A DNA stretch of 64,000 nucleotides from Ligilactobacillus cholophilus (lineage in GTDB: Bacteria > Bacillota > Bacilli > Lactobacillales > Lactobacillaceae): NCBI RefSeq assembly GCF_030389495.1, contig NZ_CP127832.1:1-64000 (forward strand), given 5' to 3'. Shown one piece after another: positions 8,147 through 17,618 of this stretch. Made by a program: the position numbers and the translations under genes. Position 1 is the first letter of the stretch; each line of letters begins with the position of its first letter. The notes beneath the pieces were generated by a model that saw nothing but the letters and a program-made list of their open reading frames with translations, did no database searches and was not told the origin of the DNA.

Positions 8147-9529
8147 TTAATTATTTTGCGTTTTTTTACGTTCAATTGCAACTGAGAATATGAGCAAAAT
8201 TCCAACCCAAATAACAGAGATAAGCATTGCTAACTTGGTTTGTGGAAGGAATACAAGTAAGATTAAAATTGCAATAAAGAATACTAAAGAAATCCAGTCA
8301 GTAAATGGATATCCAGGCATTTTGAATTTTAATTCATCTGCATTTTGTCCCTTTTGTTTCATTTTTTGACGATATTTATAATGACAAAAGAGAATTACAA
8401 TCCATACAAAAATAAAATTAATTGCAGCAACACTAGAAATAATTTCAAAAACTTTTCCTGGAATGATGTAGTTTAAAATAACAACAAAGAAAAGTAATAA
8501 TGAAGAAAATTGCAACGCTTTATTAGGTACAGCTGAACTACTTAGCTTGGTAAAGCGTTTAGGTGCATGACCAGTTTTAGCAAGTGAATATAAAGAACGA
8601 CTTGTACTAAATAAAGCACTGTTAGTTGCAGAAACGGTTGCAGTAATTACTACAATATTCAAAATAGTTGCTGCTCCAGCGATTCCAGCGCCTGAAAATA
8701 CTTGAACAAAAGGACTTGATGAAGTTTGAATTTTGTTCCATGGATAAACAGACATAATAGCAATCATTGATCCAACATAGAATAAGCCGATTCGAACAGG
8801 TAAACTATTGATGGACTTAGGAATATCATTAATGGGATCTTTAGTTTCCCCAGCTGTTAGACCAACCATTTCAATTCCAGCAAACGCGAAAGCAACCATT
8901 TGGAATGATTCAATAAAACCGGATAAACCAGTAGGAAAGAATCCATGATGTGATGTTAGGTTTGATAATGAAGCCACTGAGTTGCCAATATGAGCATGCA
9001 TGACCACAAGGATTGCACCTACGACAATTAAAGCAATAATTGCTAAAATTTTAACCATTGATAACCAACTCTCAAGTTCTCCAAACATGCTTACATTAAC
9101 CATATTAATTAAAAGCAAACAAACTAATATTACTAGTGGTGGAATTCATTGAGGTAAATCAGGAAACCAAAATTTAAAATAAATACCAGATGCAGTTAAG
9201 TCAGCCATCGCACATGCTAAAAAGCATCCAAAATACATCCAGCCAATTACAAATGAAGTTTTATTTCCAAGATATTCTTTTATAAAATCAATAAATGAAT
9301 GTTTACTTAAATCTGACATTAGCAATTCGCCAAGTGCTCTCATCATAAAGAAGACGAAAATACCAAAGATTAAGTATGACAGGATAACAGAAGGGCCGGC
9401 ATTGCGAATAGCGGTCCCAGAACCAAGAAACAATCCAGTTCCAATAGCACCACCAATTGCGATCATCATTACATGACGACTTTTAAGTGATCGTGAAAGC
9501 GTGTCGATTTGATCATTCTGTTTCTGCAT
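8147..9529 (-). pseudogene. cycA: cycA-like D-Ala/D-Ser/Gly permease interrupted by one TGA
   Basis: Two consecutive reading frames are in the same frame and together encode a 460-codon APC permease. The N-terminal part (9529-9146) ends ...FWFPDLPQ, then TGA at 9148-9146, and translation continues IPPLVILVCLLLINMVNVSMFGELESW. The whole resembles E. coli CycA (IAIGGAIGTGLFLGSG, ...FWFPDLsdW..., GLSGFIESFQMVAFAFAGIE). CycA has tryptophan at the stop position, so TGG to TGA is the simplest explanation. AGGAGGAG precedes the ATG at 9529. No functional full-length product is expected unless the stop is read through or is a sequencing error. Confidence 0.87.
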
Positions 9530-9639
9530 GATACTCCTCCTAAGCTTAAATATATCATTAATGTTAAATTAAAAATAAATTAAAATCAAATAAAATATGA
9601 TCGATTTAACCAAAAATGAATGAATAATATAGCAAAAAA

Positions 9640-9695
9640 ATAAAGAGATGATAAAACTAACTAATTAATGTTAACTTTTATCACTCTCTTTATTA
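9640..9695 (-). terminator. Terminator of the VOC-family gene
   Basis: The inverted repeat TAAAGAGATGATAAAA / TTTTATCACTCTCTTTA encloses a 17-nt loop. A run of A on the plus strand gives a U-tract for the minus-strand transcript. Confidence 0.75.
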
Positions 9696-9696
9696 A

Positions 9697-10083
9697 CTAT
9701 TTATATGATGAAATCTCGATTAGATTTTGATCATTATCAGTGATGTAGATAGAAGTCATTTTGCCTTCTGAACCTATTTTTTCAATTGGTCCAGCAACAA
9801 TATTTACAAAGTAACTCTTTAAATGATTTTCAACACTTTCAATATCATCACCGACTACAATACAAAAATCAGCAGCACCAATTGTAGGATGTTCAGCCTT
9901 TAATTCAGTAGGGCGATCTGATTTTTGTAATCGAATTAATTGATGACCACAACGCAATGTTGTTACATTTTCATCTGTTTGATCATTGATAACTGGCATG
10001 TCAAAAACTTCATGATAAAAACGAGTAGCTTTTTCAATGTTGCTAACAGTTAACACGATGTGATCTAAACGTCTTACACGCAT
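9697..10083 (-). CDS. VOC-family (glyoxalase/bleomycin-resistance fold) protein
   Basis: A 128-aa protein with the double beta-alpha-beta-beta-beta fold of the vicinal oxygen chelate superfamily. It shows LDHIVLTVSNIEKATRFYHEVFDM at the start, a second half from AADFCIVVGDD, and NLIEISSY at the end. The His in LDHIV and the Glu in LIEIS are the expected metal ligands. Substrate and reaction are unknown. AAGGAATC precedes the ATG. Monocistronic. Confidence 0.85.
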   Translation of the reverse strand: MRVRRLDHIVLTVSNIEKATRFYHEVFDMPVINDQTDENVTTLRCGHQLIRLQKSDRPTELKAEHPTIGAADFCIVVGDDIESVENHLKSYFVNIVAGPIEKIGSEGKMTSIYITDNDQNLIEISSYK

Positions 10084-10169
10084 AATAAGATTCCTTTCTT
10101 AAATAATTTCAATTAATATTATACTGATTTTTTGATTTGAATTAAATATAAAGAGTTTTTACTTTTAAA

Positions 10170-10183
10170 TGTAAGCGCTTTGA
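10170..10183 (+). promoter_or_regulatory. cre-like CcpA site 1 upstream of ROK kinase
   Basis: TGTAAGCGCTTTGA matches the catabolite-responsive element consensus TGNAANCGNWNNCA except near the end. It precedes a TAAAAT -10 candidate (10186-10191), a position that suits repression. Confidence 0.55.
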
Positions 10184-10193
10184 TGTAAAATTA

Positions 10194-10207
10194 AGAAAAC
10201 GTTTACT
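10194..10207 (+). promoter_or_regulatory. cre-like CcpA site 2 upstream of ROK kinase
   Basis: AGAAAACGTTTACT, with the palindromic core AAACGTTT, closely resembles a cre. It lies just downstream of the predicted start site, so CcpA binding would act as a roadblock. Confidence 0.5.
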
Positions 10208-10229
10208 TTAACAAAAAGGAGATTATAAA

Positions 10230-11105
10230 ATGTCAAAATTATATGGGGCAATTGAGGCTGGCGGCACAAAGTTTGTTTGTGCTGTTTGTGATGAAGATTT
10301 AAATATTATTAAACGCGTAAAGATTCCAACTACTGTACCTGCAGAAACGATGACTGAGGTATTTAAATTCTTTACTGAAAATCCAGTGTCAGCAATGGGA
10401 ATTGGCTCATTTGGGCCAATTGACATCAATCGTAATTCAGCTACATATGGTTATATAACTAATACACCTAAAAAAGGATGGGCAAATTACAACTTTTTAG
10501 GCGAAATGAAGGCAAGGTTTGATATTCCATATGTTTGGACAACGGATGTTAATGTTGCTGCATATGGTGAGCTTAAACGTGGTGCAGCTCAAGGAGAAGA
10601 CAGTTGTGTATATTTAACTGTTGGAACTGGAGTTGGTGGCGGTGCAGTAGTAAATGGTAAGTTACTTGAAGGTTTTGGTCATCCTGAAATGGGTCACATT
10701 ATTTTAAAACGGCATCCAAATGATAAATATAAGGGCCATTGTCCATATCATCATGATTGTTTAGAGGGAATGGTTTCTGGTCCTGCGATTGAAGCACGAC
10801 ACCATGGCGTTAAAGCCTATGATATTCCTAAAGATGATGAAGATTGGCAAATTGTAGCTTATTATTTAGCACAAGCATGTTTAGACTATACATTAATATT
10901 ATCGCCTGAAAAAATTATTTTTGGTGGTGGAGTATCAAAACAATCACAATTATTCCCATTGATTCGGCAAGATTTCAAAGAATTGATGAATGGATACATT
11001 AAAACTCCAGCACTTGATGATTATATCGTTCATTGTGATCTCGGTGATGATGCAGGAATTACTGGTTGTTTACTCCTAGCACAAGAAATAGAAAAAAAGA
11101 GTTAA
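10230..11105 (+). CDS. scrK: ROK-family fructokinase
   Basis: A 291-aa ATP-dependent sugar kinase, most likely fructose to fructose-6-phosphate. Phosphate loop GAIEAGGTKFVCAV, catalytic Asp106 in TTDVNVAAYGE, GTGVGGG, and a structural zinc site made of His156 with Cys171, His174 and Cys177 in GHCPYHHDCLEG. This zinc pattern is typical of the Firmicutes ROK fructokinases such as B. subtilis YdhR/GmuE. AAAAGGAG precedes the ATG. It stands alone with its own terminator, and two cre-like sites suggest catabolite repression. Confidence 0.88.
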   Translation: MSKLYGAIEAGGTKFVCAVCDEDLNIIKRVKIPTTVPAETMTEVFKFFTENPVSAMGIGSFGPIDINRNSATYGYITNTPKKGWANYNFLGEMKARFDIPYVWTTDVNVAAYGELKRGAAQGEDSCVYLTVGTGVGGGAVVNGKLLEGFGHPEMGHIILKRHPNDKYKGHCPYHHDCLEGMVSGPAIEARHHGVKAYDIPKDDEDWQIVAYYLAQACLDYTLILSPEKIIFGGGVSKQSQLFPLIRQDFKELMNGYIKTPALDDYIVHCDLGDDAGITGCLLLAQEIEKKS

Positions 11106-11115
11106 AAAAGATTGA

Positions 11116-11146
11116 AGGACTATGCAAAATGCATAGTCTTTTTTAT
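11116..11146 (+). terminator. Intrinsic terminator after fructokinase
   Basis: GACTATGCA / TGCATAGTC hairpin followed by TTTTTTATT. Confidence 0.88.
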
Positions 11147-11257
11147 TAAGTAGTTTAATGTTTTTATAATGAAGTGATGATTTTAATGAAACCTATTCAA
11201 ATTATGTCCAAAAGTGGTAAAATATTTTTGTTTATATAGTATTGGAGAGTTTTATAC

Positions 11258-13039
11258 ATGAAGAAAAAATTATTATCAGGAAGTTTTTGGATGATGATGG
11301 GAAGCATCTTATCCCGGGTGCTTGGTATTATCTATTTAATTCCATGGTTAATGATGATGGGAAGTCTCGAGCAACGGAATGCTGCTCAAGCGATTTTTAA
11401 TTCTGCATATACTCCATATGCATTATTCTTAATTTTAAGTCAATCAGGTTTTCCATCTTCAATTGCTCGCCAAATTGCTGAATATAATAGTGAGAATAAA
11501 TTCCGTAATAGTTTGCGTGTATTTAAATACGGTATGATGGTAATGCTCGGAATGGGGATTATTTCCGGGGTTATATTTTGGGTGACAGCTCCTTGGATTG
11601 CAGCAACTAGTCCAGTTGTCTCAGTTAAAGCAACCATAATTACAATTCGTTGTTGTGTACCAGCGTTGGTCATTTTACCACCAATGAGTTTAATTCGTGG
11701 TTTCTTCCAAGGAAATCAAGATATGCAACCTTATGGAATTTCACAATTATGGGAACAATTAATGCGAGTTATTTTCATCATTGCAACTACATTTGTAATT
11801 ATGGAAGTCATGCATGGTAGCTATCTTGAAGCAGTTAATTACAGTACTTTTGCTGCTTTTGTCGGTGCAATCTTCAGTTTTGTCTATTTGATTTGGCATG
11901 GACTAAAAAAACGCGATGAGTACGTTCAGTTATATGAAGAAAGTTTACCAGCGGATAATAATCATATTCCTACTATTTTTAAGGGAATTATCCATGACGC
12001 AATTCCGTTTGTAGTTATTGGTTCAGCAATTACAATTTTTCAATTTGCTGATCAATTAACATTCAAGCCGATTGCGGTAAACTTAATGGGAATGCCATTG
12101 AAAACTGCACGAGATTTATTCACATATTTCTCAGCTAACCCTAATAAGATTACTGCTGTAGTAATTTCATTAACAACTGCTATTTCAGAGACTTCATTGC
12201 CATTATTGGCGCAAAAACAAAGTCATAAGGAAACAGGGAATATTCTTTCTCAAAATATTGAATTGAACTTGGCATGTTTGATTCCATCTTCACTTTTACT
12301 TTCAATATTGTCATGGGAAATTAATGGAATCTTCTTTGATTTTCAAAAACTAGGATCTGAATTAATGTCCTTTGCGTTAGTAAATAGTATTGTTTTAGCG
12401 TTGTTTATGAACTTCTTTACTGCAGTTCAATCAATGGGCTTTCAAAGATATGCTGTTAAGAAGTTTGGTGTAGGAATTATCTTGAAGTTAGTATTACAAA
12501 CACCGGCAATTTACTTCTTTGGTGCTTTTGGTCCAACATTAGCGACATCAGTTGCCTTTGGATTGGTAACACTTGATGTTTACTTGATGTTGCGGCGGAA
12601 TTATATTCAACCAGGTCAATTAAAATATGCTTCGAAGATTTTGAAAATCAATATTTTCTTATTGACAATTACCTTTGTAATTAATCGATTAATCAAATTA
12701 TTCTTCGTTCCTGAATCTAAGATTACTGCTTTTATCTATTGTGCAGTAATAGCAAGTGCCTTTGGAATTGCATATTTACTAATCTTGAAGAAGACAGGGG
12801 TATTAGGCGTAATCTTTGGAACAGTAGATGAAACACCACAAGAAAAAGAAGATATTTTACTTGAATCAGCAACGGATTATGAAATTCAGACTGATGAAAA
12901 CTTAGGTGGTGCTCATTTTGCTCCAGAAGATCTTGAAAAAATGAAGAATGAAACCCAATCAACTTCTGTTGCTAACAGGATGGAAAATCATGGTTCTAAA
13001 AAGAAACCTTATAAGTTAAAAGGTAAACATTTTGAATAA
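11258..13039 (+). CDS. MurJ/YtgP-type lipid flippase (MOP superfamily)
   Basis: A 593-aa polytopic membrane protein with about 14 hydrophobic segments, beginning KKKLLSGSFWMMMGSILSRVLGIIYLIPW. Members of this branch (B. subtilis YtgP) flip lipid II or related undecaprenyl-linked precursors for cell wall synthesis; others export polysaccharide units. PPMSLIRGFFQGNQDMQPYGISQLWEQLMRV is the conserved MOP/MVF segment. The last 70 or so residues form a hydrophilic, acidic-then-basic tail that is longer than the core family. No capsule genes are adjacent, which favours a peptidoglycan role. Confidence 0.82.
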   Translation: MKKKLLSGSFWMMMGSILSRVLGIIYLIPWLMMMGSLEQRNAAQAIFNSAYTPYALFLILSQSGFPSSIARQIAEYNSENKFRNSLRVFKYGMMVMLGMGIISGVIFWVTAPWIAATSPVVSVKATIITIRCCVPALVILPPMSLIRGFFQGNQDMQPYGISQLWEQLMRVIFIIATTFVIMEVMHGSYLEAVNYSTFAAFVGAIFSFVYLIWHGLKKRDEYVQLYEESLPADNNHIPTIFKGIIHDAIPFVVIGSAITIFQFADQLTFKPIAVNLMGMPLKTARDLFTYFSANPNKITAVVISLTTAISETSLPLLAQKQSHKETGNILSQNIELNLACLIPSSLLLSILSWEINGIFFDFQKLGSELMSFALVNSIVLALFMNFFTAVQSMGFQRYAVKKFGVGIILKLVLQTPAIYFFGAFGPTLATSVAFGLVTLDVYLMLRRNYIQPGQLKYASKILKINIFLLTITFVINRLIKLFFVPESKITAFIYCAVIASAFGIAYLLILKKTGVLGVIFGTVDETPQEKEDILLESATDYEIQTDENLGGAHFAPEDLEKMKNETQSTSVANRMENHGSKKKPYKLKGKHFE

Positions 13040-13040
13040 T

Positions 13041-13076
13041 AAAAAAGAGACTATGTTTTCATAGTCTCTTTTTTTA
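13041..13076. terminator. Bidirectional terminator
   Basis: A 15-bp stem AAAAAAGAGACTATG / CATAGTCTCTTTTTT with a TTTT loop lies between convergent genes and has A- and T-rich flanks. Confidence 0.9.
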
Positions 13077-13080
13077 TTTT

Positions 13081-13986
13081 TTAATCATTAAAATTATTTG
13101 TTTCTACATTGTTTAAGAACTTCTTCAAATGAGCGAAGTATACTGGAGGATTATCCATCATATGATGGTGACCGCCACCAGGAGTTGTTTCTAAACGTGC
13201 ATGTGGAATATCTTGAGCCATTCGACGTGCAGATTCTAATGGCATAGTTTCATGTTCACCAAATGTTAATAGTGTTGGTACATGAATATCTTTCATGCGA
13301 TCACGAATATCCCATTCTTTAAGTTTTCCTGTAACAACAAATTCGTTGTTTCCTTGGAATGCATTATATACAGGAGTTGCCATTGTTGGTACTAAGTGAC
13401 GAATTGCTTCTGGTTGACGCCGATCAACGAATTCACGGTTTAATACATCAACATATCCTTGATAACGAGCATTATCAAGATCATTTTTAGCTTCGCATTC
13501 TTTCATGTATGCAACAGCTTCAGGAGTTAAGGTTGTTTCGCGCAAATAATTAATTCGTTCAAGATACTCGTCGATATTATCGACCATTGATGAAATAATT
13601 AACCCCTTTAAGTGTTGACCATATTTTAAGGCATACATCATTGCTAATGCACCGCCCCAAGATTGACCAATTAAGTAGAAATTATCTAGACCTAATTTTT
13701 GGCGTAATTCTTCAAGTTCTTCAAGATAATATTCATATGTAAGATATTTTTTAGCAATTTCAGGGTCAGAATAGTCAGGTTGATCTGAATACCATGAACC
13801 TAATTGATCATACATTGTAACTTGAACTCCAAGATCAGATAATTCTTCACCAAAGTTTTCCCAATATTCATGATTACCACCAGGGCCACCGTGGAGACAT
13901 AAAAGTTTAATATCTCCTTGTCCTGCAGTATGTGTCCAAATGTGATAACCATTATCTAACGTGATAATTTTTGTACCTTCACGCAT
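13081..13986 (-). CDS. pepI: Prolyl aminopeptidase (proline iminopeptidase)
   Basis: A 301-aa alpha/beta hydrolase of peptidase family S33 that removes N-terminal proline from peptides. LCLHGGPGGNHEYW forms the oxyanion region, GQSWGGALAM holds the nucleophilic serine, and GGGHHHMMDNPP contains the catalytic histidine region. AGGTG 6-7 nt upstream supports the ATG at 13986 over the GTG at 13995. It belongs to the same peptide-degradation repertoire as PepX and DtpT in this window. Confidence 0.9.
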   Translation of the reverse strand: MREGTKIITLDNGYHIWTHTAGQGDIKLLCLHGGPGGNHEYWENFGEELSDLGVQVTMYDQLGSWYSDQPDYSDPEIAKKYLTYEYYLEELEELRQKLGLDNFYLIGQSWGGALAMMYALKYGQHLKGLIISSMVDNIDEYLERINYLRETTLTPEAVAYMKECEAKNDLDNARYQGYVDVLNREFVDRRQPEAIRHLVPTMATPVYNAFQGNNEFVVTGKLKEWDIRDRMKDIHVPTLLTFGEHETMPLESARRMAQDIPHARLETTPGGGHHHMMDNPPVYFAHLKKFLNNVETNNFND

Positions 13987-14098
13987 TAAATTCACCTAAT
14001 TTCATCATAAATTACTTTAATTGTAGCACTAATTTTTCGTTTTGAATCAAAATATATAGTATATTAGAAATAGTAGATAATATGAGAGGGTGAAAAGA

Positions 14099-14950
14099 TT
14101 GTTTAATAAGAAGCAGTTTGCACATGTATTTGATATTACATCATTTGAAAACTTAGTAGTTGATTTAATAGGAACTGACTTAGTAATTCGGCAAGCAGAT
14201 CAACCAGAAGTTATATATTATGATGAGAAAAATAACCATAAAAGACTAGAAATAAATCAAAATAGTACTACTTTGAAAATTAAAGAAAAAAGATGTCTAA
14301 GTGGATTGAAAAATTCGCTGGCATTTAAGTTCTTAATTGGAAAACGTCGGTTGGAAATAAAATTACCTAAAAAGGATTTTAAGAAGTTAACAGCCAGTGT
14401 GACATCTGGAGATGTAGCTATTAGTAACGTAGATATTAAAGATGTTGATTTATCAACAGGTTCAGGTGCAGTCACAATTGCTTATGCAAAAATTGAAAAA
14501 TTCAAATTATTAACTAAAGATAGTAATTTAGTTATGAAAATGACTGATATTGATAAAGCAGCGATTGAAAGTAATACTGGTGCAATATTGTTCGACCAAA
14601 CGAACGTTTTAAATAATATAATGGCTACAATTAGTGAAGGTGACCTGAAAATGCGCAATGTTGAAATTAATGATGGATTGATTACATTGGGCGAGGGTGA
14701 TGTTAATATAAATACCTTTGAAAATACTGGTGATTTTAAATTAACGACTGATGTTGGTGACATTTCTTTGAGAAATATTAAGACACCTTCAATTACAATT
14801 GCAGCCGTACGTGGTAATGATCTTGATAATCCTGATGTAATTAAAGGATTCCCAATGCATAAGCAAGGAACACCAGGAGCTACATTTTTAACTACTGCAG
14901 GGCATTTAGATGTTTATAAAGACATTGAAATTATTAATAATCCAAAATAA
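14099..14950 (+). CDS. DUF4097-family beta-helix-type protein
   Basis: A 283-aa soluble protein with no signal peptide or membrane helix. From about residue 90 it is a chain of short beta-strand repeats (SGDVAISN, GSGAVTIAYA, NTGAILFDQ, SEGDLKMRN, GEGDVNINT, VGDISLRN), the pattern of DUF4097 adhesin-like beta-solenoids. Function unknown; relatives often lie next to membrane-stress or PspC-like genes, which are absent here. GAGAGGG at 14084-14090 favours the TTG at 14099; the GTG at 14090 would overlap the ribosome binding site. Confidence 0.78.
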   Translation: MFNKKQFAHVFDITSFENLVVDLIGTDLVIRQADQPEVIYYDEKNNHKRLEINQNSTTLKIKEKRCLSGLKNSLAFKFLIGKRRLEIKLPKKDFKKLTASVTSGDVAISNVDIKDVDLSTGSGAVTIAYAKIEKFKLLTKDSNLVMKMTDIDKAAIESNTGAILFDQTNVLNNIMATISEGDLKMRNVEINDGLITLGEGDVNINTFENTGDFKLTTDVGDISLRNIKTPSITIAAVRGNDLDNPDVIKGFPMHKQGTPGATFLTTAGHLDVYKDIEIINNPK

Positions 14951-14981
14951 AAAAGGCTGCCATTAGAGGCAGTCTTTTTTA
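14951..14981. terminator. Bidirectional terminator
   Basis: AAAAGGCTGCC / GGCAGTCTTTT hairpin with flanking A and T runs between the convergent DUF4097 and pepX genes. Confidence 0.88.
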
Positions 14982-17399
14982 TTATAATGTTTCGTAATTT
15001 AGATCTAATTGACAGTTTTCAAGTTGAACTGAATAACTTAAATTCTCATTTCCACGAACAGTCATTTCCATATCAGTAGAATAAATAACTAATCCGAGTT
15101 GATTTCCTTTTACTAAGTGGTAAAACATTGGTTGAAGATCTAAATCAATATCATAAAATTGATTTGCTTTTACTTCACTGTTTTTCCAATTATTTTCACG
15201 GTTTTGTAAATTAATGTGTCCCTTCGTAATCATCTTCCATGGAGTTGGAGCTGTTAATTTGAATTCTTTCAAATCGTCTTCTTTCCATTGGAATCCTGCA
15301 TCTAAAGCTTTAAGTGCTAAAGTAGAAGGAACTTCACCTAAACGTTTAATGTTACCAAAATCAACTAACATAAAGCTAAGCATTCCTTTGTCTTGATTTG
15401 AAGCAACTTTTAATTTCAAATGAGGGCAACCTTGAAGATAGATGTCTTTTTCAAATTTATTCGTTTTGAAAATTAAATGATTACCAGTTAAAGCATTTTC
15501 TTTCTCTGATAACAAATCTTGACGCCATTTATCCCAGTTTTTCTTATACAAGTTAAAATCTTCTACTTTAAGTTGATCAGAGAAGGTTACTGTGTCTGGA
15601 GAACTTTCATCCAAACTTAAAGCATTAGTTTGGAATTTGTAAGCATATGTTTGTGGATTCTCAGTTTGCCATCCATCAAATGCATGCCAAGTTCCTTCAG
15701 TACTATTATCTTGAACACAAACGTCTGGTATAAGTTCATTAGCGTGATTTTCAACGCCATATAGTTTATTCGTCAACCAAAGATTCATCATGTCAGTAAA
15801 ATCAATTGATTGGAAATTATTAATATAAATATGCTGTCCTTGGTGAAGGAATAATTTCTTTTTAATAGGTAACTTATCTAATTCTTTGTATAGATTAAAT
15901 ACATTACGAGGTTTTACATTCCAATCATTTAAGCCATGAACCATTACTACATCGCACTTAATATTTGGAACATCCTTTAAATAGTTACGTGCATCCCAAA
16001 ATGAATTGTAATTTCCAGAATCACGGTCTTGGTCTTTAGTAATTTGTGCTAAATCTTGATTGAATTGAGTTTTAATTTTAAGATAATCACCTGCTTGTTT
16101 TTGACGACTGAAACATTCTTCAGCTAATACATCAGCATCTTCTCCTGGATATCCACCAGGGGCAATAACAAGACCTCCATCACGATAATAATCATACCAA
16201 CTAGATATTGCTGCTTCTGAAATAATTGTCTTTAAGCCCTTAACGCCAGTTGTAGCAGCAGCAGTAGCTAATGTTCCTAAATATGATTTACCTGTCATAG
16301 CAACAGATCCATTACACCACCAGGCTTTGATTTCAATATTGTCAGTTTTATTAGTGAAAGCTTTGCGGTTACCAGCTAACCATTCAATGATTGCAGTGGT
16401 TGACAAAGTTTCTTCTTTTGAACCACAAGTACGTTCACCATCTGAATCCTTTGTCCCAATTCCAGCGGCATAAACAACTGCAAATCCACGTGCTAAGAAA
16501 TAATCATTGATAGTTACGTTATGATCATGACCAAAAGTTTCTTCAGCTGCTCTAGATGTACCGTTGACTTTACGTGCAGCAGGTAAGTTTGAGTTTTCGT
16601 ATTTAAATTCGATTTCTTCATATGTAGTATTATTTGGTTCTTTACGTTTAAGTGGAACATCAACGTTATGAGTGATTTTATCTGTAGTTTTATCATTTGT
16701 TCCTTCATTATATGGACTAGCTGTATATAATACAGGAACTTTTAATCCTAACTCTGTATCCACTGGACGAATAATTTCAGCTTTTAATAAATCACGCTTA
16801 CCATCATGATCAGTATCTAATGAAGATTCTACATATACAACTTCACGGATCAATTTTGATGTATCAAATACAGGTTGTGTTTTACCATTGAAAATTAGCG
16901 GCTTTTTATTAACATCTAATCCCCAAAATTGCTTAAAGTATCCATTAGCAGCTAATGAATCTAATAATGTACGACCATCTTTATTGTGAGTGCATAATAA
17001 GTCATACCATGCATTAATTAAGTCTTTTTCATCATTAAGTGCATCATGATGATATAGGTGAATTTCATCCATTTTCTTCAATGGATCATTGATATCAAAG
17101 TCATCATCCACTTCAAATCCAAGTAATTGCATTGCAATTGCATAAAAGACAGTGAGGTTAATTTCCTTATGTGCTAAGTAATCATATAAATCTTCTGTTG
17201 ATGTAGCTAAAAATCCATGTAATTTTTGAGCTAGAGTAGCTTGACTACTTGCTTCAAATAAAACTTTTTCTAAAAAGTATAAATATAATTCGTTTAATGG
17301 TAAAAAATCAGCTTGTTCAGGATAAAAATTTATTTTTCTAAGTTCATCTACTTTTTGACTGAAAGGTGCATCCATGCGTGCGAATTGATTGATTTTCAT
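14982..17399 (-). CDS. pepX: Xaa-Pro dipeptidyl-peptidase
   Basis: An 805-aa serine peptidase of family S15 that releases X-Pro dipeptides, central to casein peptide use in lactic acid bacteria. It has an N-terminal helical domain (residues 1-150), the alpha/beta-hydrolase core with the nucleophile in GKSYLGTLA, the HGLNDWNVKP Asp region and HQGQHIY His region, and a C-terminal jelly-roll domain. GGAGGAAATACT directly precedes the ATG at 17399; in-frame codons further upstream lack a ribosome binding site. Typical family length is about 760-800. Confidence 0.95.
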   Translation of the reverse strand: MKINQFARMDAPFSQKVDELRKINFYPEQADFLPLNELYLYFLEKVLFEASSQATLAQKLHGFLATSTEDLYDYLAHKEINLTVFYAIAMQLLGFEVDDDFDINDPLKKMDEIHLYHHDALNDEKDLINAWYDLLCTHNKDGRTLLDSLAANGYFKQFWGLDVNKKPLIFNGKTQPVFDTSKLIREVVYVESSLDTDHDGKRDLLKAEIIRPVDTELGLKVPVLYTASPYNEGTNDKTTDKITHNVDVPLKRKEPNNTTYEEIEFKYENSNLPAARKVNGTSRAAEETFGHDHNVTINDYFLARGFAVVYAAGIGTKDSDGERTCGSKEETLSTTAIIEWLAGNRKAFTNKTDNIEIKAWWCNGSVAMTGKSYLGTLATAAATTGVKGLKTIISEAAISSWYDYYRDGGLVIAPGGYPGEDADVLAEECFSRQKQAGDYLKIKTQFNQDLAQITKDQDRDSGNYNSFWDARNYLKDVPNIKCDVVMVHGLNDWNVKPRNVFNLYKELDKLPIKKKLFLHQGQHIYINNFQSIDFTDMMNLWLTNKLYGVENHANELIPDVCVQDNSTEGTWHAFDGWQTENPQTYAYKFQTNALSLDESSPDTVTFSDQLKVEDFNLYKKNWDKWRQDLLSEKENALTGNHLIFKTNKFEKDIYLQGCPHLKLKVASNQDKGMLSFMLVDFGNIKRLGEVPSTLALKALDAGFQWKEDDLKEFKLTAPTPWKMITKGHINLQNRENNWKNSEVKANQFYDIDLDLQPMFYHLVKGNQLGLVIYSTDMEMTVRGNENLSYSVQLENCQLDLNYETL

Positions 17400-17618
17400 A
17401 GTATTTCCTCCAGTATTAAGATTAGTTTTAGTATAACACAAGCGTTTTATATAAATAGTAAATGGCAAAGTAATTAGCAAAAATCCAAAGGAATTTTAAC
17501 AGATCATTTTAATTTGGAATCTTAATAATTCTTAAACAGAATTACATTTAGGAATAGTGGTATCATATAAATGTAAGTTTATAAACTATAAAAAATAAGT
17601 TTTAAGGATGAGTGAAAA

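Noticed and set aside
8147-9118. Separate functional 323-aa permease
   Set aside because: It begins mid-helix without a ribosome binding site and continues the frame of the upstream part, so it is the 3' end of the broken cycA-like gene.
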